Positions 1 to 5,404 of a stretch of DNA of 5,404 bases are shown here, in pieces. The notes under the pieces are model-generated. The model was not told where the DNA came from, did no database searches, and saw only the letters and a list, made by a program, of their open reading frames with translations. The DNA comes from Bacteroidia bacterium (GTDB taxonomy: Bacteria > Bacteroidota > Bacteroidia > Bacteroidales > Prolixibacteraceae): positions 1 through 5,404 of the forward strand of contig JANYJT010000006.1 of the NCBI GenBank assembly GCA_025358395.1. Reading direction: 5' to 3'. Every line of letters starts with the position of its first letter. Within the stretch, counting starts at the first letter, position 1. The position numbers and the translations under genes were made by a program.

Positions 1-3000
1 TTTGCTCCTGCTTCGGCAGATCAACCAGACTTTTTTGAGGTAACCGACATTGAAACAGTACTTTCGCTAAAGGCAGAAACGCATAATTTCCCTACAACAG
101 TCGAACCTTTCAACGGCGCAGCTACCGGAACGGGGGGCGAAATCAGAGATCGCATGGCCGGAGGTAAAGGCAGCTTCCCAATCGCCGGAACCGCAGTTTA
201 TATGACTTCCTATTCAAGAAATGATGGGGACAGCAGACCTTGGGAAAGTAATTTATTGCCTCGCAAATGGCTGTATCATAATCCGGAAGAGCTTTTAATT
301 AAAGCTTCTAATGGAGCATCTGATTTCGGTAATAAATTTGGTCAGCCTTTGATTAATGGCTCTGTCCTTACTTTTGAACATGCCGAGCATCAGAAAAAAT
401 ATGGTTACGACAAGGTAATCATGCAGGCTGGTGGCATAGGATATGCCCGCAGGGAAGATAGTTTGAAAGGTAAACCGCTGACCGGAGAAAGTGTGGTCTT
501 GTTAGGCGGCGATAATTATCGGATTGGCATGGGAGGAGGCGCTGTTTCCTCAGTTGATACTGGAGCTTTTGAAAGCCACATTGAATTGAATGCAGTTCAG
601 CGAGCCAATCCTGAAATGCAAAAAAGAGCATATAATACCATTCGCGCATTAGCAGAATCCGGAAAAAATCCTATTGTGTCTATTCACGATCATGGCGCAG
701 GCGGTCATCTCAACTGCCTTTCAGAACTGGTTGAAGAAACTGGTGGTCAGATATTTATTGACATGCTTCCGGTTGGAGACCCTACACTTTCTGCCAAAGA
801 AATTGTAGGGAATGAATCACAGGAACGCATGGGCTTTGTGACCGGTAAAGAGAATCTTGAGTGGATTCGTCGCATTGCAGAGCGTGAAAGATCCCCTTTT
901 TATGTCATTGGTGAAACAACTGGTGATCACAAATTTACGTTTCTTAACCGAAAAAATGGTGAACAGCCCATCGATATGGAGCTAGCTACCCTTTTCGGAA
1001 AACCACCTAAAACTGTATTGGAAGATCGAACACCTGATCTAAAATATCTGAAAATAGCCTATTCTAAAAATTTAATAAACAATTATTTAGAACAGATTTT
1101 GCAACTTGAATCGGTTGGGTGCAAAGACTGGCTAACGAATAAGGTGGATCGCTCAGTCACCGGAAGAATTGCCAAACAACAATGTGCAGGCGAATTACAA
1201 CTTCCTTTGAATAACTTAGGTGCTGTAGCCATTGATTATCAAGGGATCAAAGGAATTGCCACCTCACTTGGGCATGCACCGGCTGCCGGATTAATTAATC
1301 CTTCAAATGGATCAATTCTCTCAATAGCTGAAGCACTTACAAATATTGTTTGGGCTCCTCTGACACATGGGTTAAAAGGAGTGTCTCTTTCAGCCAACTG
1401 GATGTGGCCTGCAAAAAACATAGGTGAAAATGCGAGGTTATATCAAGCTGTACAGGCTGCTTCGGATTTTGCTTGCGCTTTGGGAATCAATATTCCGACC
1501 GGAAAAGATTCGCTTTCAATGACCCAAAAGTACAAGGATGAGGTGGTTTACGCACCCGGAACTGTTATAATTTCCGCTTCTGGTGAAGTTTCCGATCTTA
1601 AAAGGATAGTGGAACCAGTACTTATCAATGATTCCACCAAGCCACTTTATTACATTGATTTCTCTCAATCAAAAAAGGCATTGGGGGGTAGTTCTCTGGG
1701 ACAGATTCTATCCAGGTTGGGAGAAGAGACTCCTTTCATTTCCGATCCTGCCTTCTTCGCAACTGCTTTTGATACATTGCAGGAAGCAATTAATTCAGGA
1801 TATATTGTTGCTGGTCACGATATATCATCTGGAGGACTGATAGTTACATTATTGGAAATGTGTTTTGCACAAACTTTAGGAGGAATTGATGTTGATTTAT
1901 CCCCTATTGTTGAACATGACATTATAAAACTATTGTTTAGCGAAAACCCAGGAGTTATAGTTCAGACGTCCAATTCATTGGCTCTTGAAAAATTATTTGA
2001 ACAAAGCAACGTAAAATGCCAATTGATAGGAAAGCCTTCTCGGAGAAGGGAAATCAGGGTAAAGAATTTCCTGGAGGAGTACGATTTCGACATTGATAAA
2101 CTACGTGAAAACTGGGTTAAGCCTTCTTATCTGCTTGATCAAAAACAATGCGGAAAAGTTCTGGCATTTAGCCGTTTGACCAATTATAAATTAAATAGTC
2201 TTTCCTTCAATTTCGGGGATTTCCGGGGAGATTACAGTTCTGTGAACATTGATCCCAAGCGTAGGGTGCAAACTGGAGTCAAAGCGGCCATTATAAGAGA
2301 GAAAGGAGTCAACGGCGACCGCGAAATGGCATGGAGCCTTTATCTTGCCGGGTTTGATGTCAAAGATGTGCACATGACAGATCTTATATCTGGTCGCGAA
2401 TCGCTGGAGGATATCAGCATGATCGTATTCGTCGGAGGATTCTCAAATTCGGATGTTTTGGGCTCAGCCATAGGTTGGGCTGGTGCATTTAAATACAATG
2501 AGCGGGCTAAAGCAGCCCTGGATCAGTTTTATAAGAGAGACGATACCCTAAGTCTGGGAGTTTGCAATGGATGCCAGCTAATGATTGCCCTGGATTTGAT
2601 ATATCCGGAGAAGAAGAAGAAAATTAAGATGCTTCACAACGAATCCCATAAATTCGAATCTGCTTTTCTCAACGTAGATATCCTTGACAATGATTCAATT
2701 ATGCTTAAATCCTTATCAGGAAAAAAACTTGGAATTTGGGTCGCTCATGGCGAAGGCAAGTTTTCAATTCCGGAAGGCGAAGATCAGTACCAGATCCCGG
2801 TTAAGTATTCCTTCGCAAATTATCCGGGTAATCCCAACGGATCCGATTATGAAACAGCCGCTATTTGTTCAGAGAACGGTCGGCACCTTGCCATGATGCC
2901 CCATTTGGAAAGATCGGTCTATCCATGGCAGTGGGCTTACTATTCGTCGGAGCGAAAAGCAGACCAGATCACACCTTGGATAGAAGCTTTCGTAAATGCC

Positions 3001-3033
3001 CGGATTTGGATTGAGGAAAAGGATAAAGGATAA
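1..3033 (+). CDS. purL: Phosphoribosylformylglycinamidine (FGAM) synthase, large single-chain form, 5'-truncated by the window edge
   Basis: Cytosolic enzyme of de novo purine synthesis (EC 6.3.5.3). It converts FGAR, ATP and glutamine to FGAM, ADP, phosphate and glutamate. The frame is open from base 1 with no stop, so 1010 residues are visible. The family is usually about 1200-1300 residues, so roughly 200-280 N-terminal residues (PurS-like domain, linker, start of the first AIRS-like domain) lie upstream. An internal ATG at 154 is not the start, because conserved sequence precedes it. Numbered from base 1, visible landmarks are KAETHN at 24-29 followed by GAATGTGGEIRD (nucleotide/substrate site), HDHGAGG at 229-235, NESQERM at 271-277, GKDSLSM at 501-507 in the second AIRS-like half, and GHDISSGG at 605-612. 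The class I glutamine amidotransferase domain runs from about 758 to the end. It has nucleophile Cys855 in GVCNG and the His968/Glu970 pair in MMPHLER, so all three catalytic residues are intact. There is no frameshift or internal stop. The phrasing is Bacteroidota-like. The last codons (D-K-G-stop) lie inside an intergenic repeat. Confidence 0.97.
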   Translation, partial: FAPASADQPDFFEVTDIETVLSLKAETHNFPTTVEPFNGAATGTGGEIRDRMAGGKGSFPIAGTAVYMTSYSRNDGDSRPWESNLLPRKWLYHNPEELLIKASNGASDFGNKFGQPLINGSVLTFEHAEHQKKYGYDKVIMQAGGIGYARREDSLKGKPLTGESVVLLGGDNYRIGMGGGAVSSVDTGAFESHIELNAVQRANPEMQKRAYNTIRALAESGKNPIVSIHDHGAGGHLNCLSELVEETGGQIFIDMLPVGDPTLSAKEIVGNESQERMGFVTGKENLEWIRRIAERERSPFYVIGETTGDHKFTFLNRKNGEQPIDMELATLFGKPPKTVLEDRTPDLKYLKIAYSKNLINNYLEQILQLESVGCKDWLTNKVDRSVTGRIAKQQCAGELQLPLNNLGAVAIDYQGIKGIATSLGHAPAAGLINPSNGSILSIAEALTNIVWAPLTHGLKGVSLSANWMWPAKNIGENARLYQAVQAASDFACALGINIPTGKDSLSMTQKYKDEVVYAPGTVIISASGEVSDLKRIVEPVLINDSTKPLYYIDFSQSKKALGGSSLGQILSRLGEETPFISDPAFFATAFDTLQEAINSGYIVAGHDISSGGLIVTLLEMCFAQTLGGIDVDLSPIVEHDIIKLLFSENPGVIVQTSNSLALEKLFEQSNVKCQLIGKPSRRREIRVKNFLEEYDFDIDKLRENWVKPSYLLDQKQCGKVLAFSRLTNYKLNSLSFNFGDFRGDYSSVNIDPKRRVQTGVKAAIIREKGVNGDREMAWSLYLAGFDVKDVHMTDLISGRESLEDISMIVFVGGFSNSDVLGSAIGWAGAFKYNERAKAALDQFYKRDDTLSLGVCNGCQLMIALDLIYPEKKKKIKMLHNESHKFESAFLNVDILDNDSIMLKSLSGKKLGIWVAHGEGKFSIPEGEDQYQIPVKYSFANYPGNPNGSDYETAAICSENGRHLAMMPHLERSVYPWQWAYYSSERKADQITPWIEAFVNARIWIEEKDKG

Positions 3034-3055
3034 AGTCAAAAGTATAAAGTTAAAA
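3021..3055 (+). repeat. Five tandem degenerate 7-bp repeats spanning the purL stop codon
   Basis: Reading from 3021, five consecutive heptads fit a G-x-x-(T/A)-AAA pattern: GGATAAA, GGATAAA, GTCAAAA, GTATAAA and GTTAAAA. The first two also encode the last residues and stop of purL. The run ends one base before the GC-rich hairpin at 3056. Similar heptads read from the other side of the spacer on the minus strand (GGATAAA, GGATAGA, GGATAAG, going down from 3157). The pattern is direct observation. Its function is unknown; the A-rich heptads supply the U-rich tail of the minus-strand terminator, which may be reason enough for part of the array. Confidence 0.6.
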
Positions 3056-3100
3056 CGCCGCGATCAAAATCGCGGCGCTCTAACTTTAACTTCTAATACT
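3041..3100. terminator. Bidirectional hairpin terminator between convergent genes
   Basis: A perfect 9-bp stem pairs CGCCGCGAT (3056-3064) with ATCGCGGCG (3069-3077) around a CAAA loop. It extends outward as an imperfect stem: AAGTTAAA (3047-3054) pairs with TTTAACTT (3085-3092), and AGTAT (3041-3045) with ATACT (3096-3100), with small internal loops. It lies 22 bp past the purL stop and 73 bp past the Sel1-gene stop. Read on the minus strand, the GC stem is followed directly by TTTTAACTTTATACTTTT, a good U-rich tail. On the plus strand it is followed by CTCTAACTTTAACTT, which is weaker. It should therefore terminate the Sel1-repeat gene efficiently and purL at least partly. Confidence 0.85.
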
Positions 3101-3103
3101 AAC

Positions 3104-3139
3104 TAAGGTAGGTGTTGATTCCGAACAAATCCCACCTTA
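3104..3139. other. Second, imperfect hairpin in the convergent spacer
   Basis: TAAGGTAGG (3104-3112) pairs with CCCACCTTA (3131-3139) with one A/C mismatch. Inside it TGTT (3113-3116) can pair with AACA (3124-3127), leaving a 7-base loop (3117-3123) and a 3-base bulge. No clear T-run follows on either strand, so it is not a textbook intrinsic terminator. It could be a weak accessory terminator, a 3'-end stabilising structure for the minus-strand mRNA, or part of a repeat unit. Chance pairing is possible. Confidence 0.35.
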
Positions 3140-3150
3140 TCCTCTATCCT

Positions 3151-5292
3151 TTATCCTTCCTCCGGTTGAAAGCCTCTGCTCACAGATCGGGTAAGGCATT
3201 GACTTTGTTTAACTGGATCTTTATAACCTTCTTCTGATTCGTAAATTTTGGAAAGCAGAAAGTCTGCCTCTCCTAAACCATGATCAGAAGCAAGATTGAA
3301 AAATTCAATTGCCTTTTCTATGTCTTTGTCAACTACATCACCGGAGACGAAAAACTCTGCCAAACTAATCCAGGCAGCAGCAAAACCATTTTCGGCTGAT
3401 TTTCGGAAAAACTCCATGGCTAACTTTTTGTTTTCCTCCACTCCTTCCCCATAATACAACATACCCGCCAAATTGTACTGTGCCTGAGGATAATTTTTAT
3501 CGGCCGCTTTCTTGAAATAGAAATAGGCCTTTTGCAGGTTCTTTTCACCCGTCTCACCGAAGTACCACATGACCCCTAAATTGTATGCTCCCAACATGAA
3601 TCCTGATTCATCGGCCCGGGAATACCATTTAAAGGCTTCCTGAGGATCTGCTTTTACGCCCTTCCCTTGATGGTAAACATTTCCAAGGTTGTTCATAGCC
3701 TCGGCAATCCCACCATTCGCAGCTACTTCATATTGTTCAATAGATTTTATCGGGTCAACCTCGCAACCCTGTCCTGTCTCAAATAATACTGCCAGATTGA
3801 AAGCCGCCTTGGCATAACCGGCAGAAGAAGCCATTCTGTACCATTTCAAGGCCTCACTCAGATTTTTTTCGACTTTTACGCCATTCTCCAGATATACAGC
3901 GGTCTTAAACATGGCACCTGGTACACCTTTCTCTGCTGCCTTCAAATACCAATCAAAGGCTTTGTCTTTATCTGACCAATAAGTTTCCCCTTTTTCGTGC
4001 AGCAGACCCAATATGTAACATGCCCTGGGGTGGCCTGCCTCGGCTGATTTTTTGAAATAGTCACCGGCAGAATATTTGTCCCTCTCAATCCATTCGCCAG
4101 CCAAACAAATACTGGCATATTGATATTGCGCTTCAAGATTTCCTTTTTCGGCAGCCTTTCTATAATAATCGACTGCAGTTTTGATATTTTTTTCTACTCC
4201 TTCGCCGATCTCATAGCGCTTTGCCATTAATACCATGGCATCAGCACTTCCATTAAGAGCCGCTTTAATTAACATTTCAACTCCATGATAATCAGCCTGT
4301 TTAAGATAGTAACCGGCCAGAGCTTCCTGTGCTTCTGAAAAACCGCGATCTGCTGCTTTCTGATACAATTCCATGAAATCATCCTCATTAGTCTCCTCGT
4401 GCAGTTTTCCCATGAGAAAAATCGCTTCAGAATAATCAGCGTGGACAGCTTGTTCAAGGTATTTCCCGGCTTTGTCCAAATTCTTTTCAATTCCCAGTCC
4501 CAAAAGATATATTTTGCCCATCTTAAGGGCAACTTCAGATGTTACGTCTCCATCAATTTTACTCAACCAATCAAGACTTAATGACACATTCTGTTCGGTA
4601 CCTTTTCCCTCGTAAAGAAAGAGGCCGACCTTTTGATAGGCAGGTTCGTATCCCTCATTGGCAGCTTTAAGATACCATTCAAATGCCTTTTCAAGTTTAA
4701 CAGGAACCGTTAATCCCAATTCAAAGATCTCCCCTACCTTAAATATGGCAGGCAAATAGCCTTCCTTTGCAGAGGCATACCAATAATCAACTGCTTCGTT
4801 AGCGTCCTTGTAACCACCTTCACCTGAATATAAAACTCTTCCATAATTGTATTTCGCCACCTTGTCTCCACGTTCGGCACCTCTTTCATACCATTCAAAT
4901 GCCTTGGTTGAATCGAGAGGAAGGCCTTCACCCTTTTCACGCATACTGCCTATGTAATTGCACGCTTCTATTCCTCCTGCTCTGGCCGACTCAAGAAAAA
5001 ACCTGACAGAATCTGAATAAGATTGAACCCTGTCGGTACCAGTGTAATATTTTTTGCCCAGATCGAGAGTCGCCTTAACAAAATCCTTTTCATAATCGGA
5101 ACAAAAAATTTGTATGGTTTGATCAACCGAAGGAGTATGACGCAAGAGATCAAGAAATATGATTCCTGGCTTAAAACCGGCTTCAATGCTTTTTTCTATC
5201 CGCTTTATTCCTTTCTCCGTTTTTCCCTTCTCAAAAATCTCAATTCCACGTCTGAAACTGCGCGGATATGTTTTAAAAATTTCCTTATTCAC
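3151..5292 (-). CDS. Large cytosolic Sel1-like repeat (SLR/TPR-type) protein, about 18 repeats
   Basis: This 713-residue protein consists almost wholly of Sel1-like repeats of about 36 residues. Good copies carry the A-x3-LG-xxY-xxG-xGV-xx(D/N)-xxKA-xxWYxKAAExG pattern, for example residues 350-385, 530-565 and 602-637. SLR solenoids are helical-hairpin scaffolds for protein-protein contacts. The partner and pathway here are unknown, so no gene symbol is given. The start is GTG at 5290-5292. An in-frame TAA at 5302-5304 blocks extension, and the next in-frame Met is near residue 117, deep in the repeats. No Shine-Dalgarno sequence is seen, which is usual in Bacteroidota. The N-terminus (MNKEIFKTYPRSFRRG) is charged, with no signal peptide, lipobox or membrane segment. 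Only six cysteines occur, without the two-per-repeat pattern of secreted Hcp-type SLR proteins, so a cytosolic location is inferred. No catalytic domain is fused. The gene converges on purL and ends 117 bp from it. Confidence 0.92.
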   Translation of the reverse strand: MNKEIFKTYPRSFRRGIEIFEKGKTEKGIKRIEKSIEAGFKPGIIFLDLLRHTPSVDQTIQIFCSDYEKDFVKATLDLGKKYYTGTDRVQSYSDSVRFFLESARAGGIEACNYIGSMREKGEGLPLDSTKAFEWYERGAERGDKVAKYNYGRVLYSGEGGYKDANEAVDYWYASAKEGYLPAIFKVGEIFELGLTVPVKLEKAFEWYLKAANEGYEPAYQKVGLFLYEGKGTEQNVSLSLDWLSKIDGDVTSEVALKMGKIYLLGLGIEKNLDKAGKYLEQAVHADYSEAIFLMGKLHEETNEDDFMELYQKAADRGFSEAQEALAGYYLKQADYHGVEMLIKAALNGSADAMVLMAKRYEIGEGVEKNIKTAVDYYRKAAEKGNLEAQYQYASICLAGEWIERDKYSAGDYFKKSAEAGHPRACYILGLLHEKGETYWSDKDKAFDWYLKAAEKGVPGAMFKTAVYLENGVKVEKNLSEALKWYRMASSAGYAKAAFNLAVLFETGQGCEVDPIKSIEQYEVAANGGIAEAMNNLGNVYHQGKGVKADPQEAFKWYSRADESGFMLGAYNLGVMWYFGETGEKNLQKAYFYFKKAADKNYPQAQYNLAGMLYYGEGVEENKKLAMEFFRKSAENGFAAAWISLAEFFVSGDVVDKDIEKAIEFFNLASDHGLGEADFLLSKIYESEEGYKDPVKQSQCLTRSVSRGFQPEEG
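3169..5082 (-). repeat. Array of about 18 Sel1-like repeats encoded with about 108-bp periodicity
   Basis: Approximate units by protein residue are 71-107 (degenerate), 108-143, 144-179, 180-215, 216-251, 252-287, 288-318 (short), 319-349 (short), 350-385, 386-421, 422-457, 458-493, 494-529, 530-565, 566-601, 602-637, 638-673 and 674-708. The 36-residue spacing is regular except for the two 31-residue units. At DNA level, an 18-bp word, ATACCATTCAAATGCCTT on the plus strand, recurs exactly at 4672-4689 and 4888-4905. These are 216 bp apart, or two repeat units, and encode KAFEWY in units 2 and 4. Most other units have diverged in DNA, so this is mostly an old expansion. Confidence 0.85.
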
Positions 5293-5404
5293 GAAAAATA
5301 TTTAATTTTATTTAATTGAATATCAAACTATTATTTTCGACATAGTTTATTGAATGCCCTTCCTTGAAATTTTCTTGACTTAAATAACCATTTAACATCC
5401 AAAA
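5293..5404 (-). promoter_or_regulatory. AT-rich upstream region of the Sel1-repeat gene; probable promoter, not resolved
   Basis: These 112 bp are strongly AT-rich and hold no coding sequence I can support, so the promoter of the minus-strand gene should lie here. The nearest thing to a Bacteroidota -7 box (TAnnTTTG) on the minus strand is TAGTTTG at about 5322-5328, one base short of the consensus spacing. No convincing -33 TTTG lies at the expected distance upstream. TATTTTTC directly before the GTG also resembles the box, but it sits too close to the start codon. There is no Shine-Dalgarno sequence, and no operator palindrome or riboswitch is evident. Confidence 0.3.

Larger units (their letters stand above)
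3019..3158. repeat. Perfect 14-bp inverted repeat bracketing the convergent spacer
   Basis: AAGGATAAAGGATA at 3019-3032 is the exact reverse complement of TATCCTTTATCCTT at 3145-3158. The left arm overlaps the final codons and stop of purL. The right arm overlaps the last codons and stop (3151-3153) of the Sel1-repeat gene. Both reading frames therefore end inside the same GGATAAA-type element, read from opposite sides. The arms lie 112 bp apart and enclose two further hairpins. The arms could be the ends of a small repeat unit inserted between two genes, or could reflect a shared preference for terminator-flanking sequence. No transposase or target-site duplication is visible. Confidence 0.6.

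Noticed and set aside
419..649. 76-codon minus-strand open frame inside purL
   Set aside because: It is antisense to strongly conserved PurL coding sequence and its translation resembles no protein family. The same applies to the other short frames inside purL (1239-1421, 1628-1840, 2191-2373, 2684-2896).
154..3033. Taking ATG at 154 as the purL start
   Set aside because: The same frame is open from base 1 and encodes the highly conserved KAETHNFPTTVEPFNGAATG segment just upstream, so the gene continues beyond the window edge.
3034..3150. Insertion sequence remnant or small RNA gene in the spacer
   Set aside because: There is no transposase fragment, no target-site duplication and no promoter. 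The hairpins are explained as a convergent terminator, although the repeat-unit idea stays open as a finding.
3169..5082. Regular spacing suggesting a CRISPR array or tandem DNA repeat
   Set aside because: The periodicity is about 108 bp with diverged sequence and a clean reading frame matching the 36-residue Sel1 repeat. There are no identical short repeats with unique spacers.
3942..5186. Several short minus-strand frames (3942-4136, 4269-4532, 4734-4940, 4968-5186)
   Set aside because: They are out-of-frame shadows of the Sel1-repeat gene on the same strand. Their similar look arises from the repeated DNA, not from independent genes.
5023..5319. 98-codon plus-strand open frame opposite the start of the Sel1-repeat gene
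   Set aside because: It lies mostly antisense to the Sel1 coding sequence, has low-complexity hydrophobic/aromatic content from AT-rich DNA, and shows no recognisable motif or conserved start context.
5293..5404. Defined promoter boxes for the Sel1-repeat gene
   Set aside because: Candidate -7-like words (TAGTTTG near 5322-5328, TATTTTTC next to the GTG) are imperfect or mispositioned, with no matching -33 element. Only a general promoter-region call is supported.

Overview
The window looks like ordinary chromosomal DNA of a Bacteroidota (Bacteroidetes) bacterium. It carries two long convergent protein genes and a short, structured intergenic region between them. The lineage is inferred from three things: the large single-chain PurL with its KAETHNFPTTVEPFNGAATG wording, the absence of a Shine-Dalgarno sequence before the one visible gene start, and the moderately AT-rich composition with very AT-rich spacers. 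I cannot place it below phylum with confidence, and no rRNA or tRNA is present to help.

Layout. Bases 1-3033 (+) hold the 3' four-fifths of purL. This is the large-form phosphoribosylformylglycinamidine (FGAM) synthase of de novo purine synthesis, and it is open from base 1 because its start lies upstream of the window. Bases 3034-3150 are a 117-bp convergent spacer. It contains a perfect 9-bp GC-rich hairpin inside a longer imperfect stem, a second weaker hairpin, a run of 7-bp repeats, and a perfect 14-bp inverted repeat that reaches into the last codons of purL and over the other gene's stop codon. Bases 3151-5292 (-) hold a 713-residue protein made almost entirely of Sel1-like (SLR, TPR-related) helical repeats. 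I count about 18 units, with a GTG start and no signal peptide. Bases 5293-5404 are the AT-rich upstream region of that gene, with no coding sequence I can support.

The two genes converge and share a terminator region, so they are separate transcription units and nothing shows that they work together. PurL is a housekeeping cytosolic enzyme. The Sel1-repeat protein is probably a cytosolic protein-protein interaction scaffold of unknown partner. I see no mobile element, CRISPR array, RNA gene, defence system or riboswitch. The least explained parts are the symmetric heptad-repeat and hairpin structure between the genes, and the large catalytic-domain-free repeat protein.
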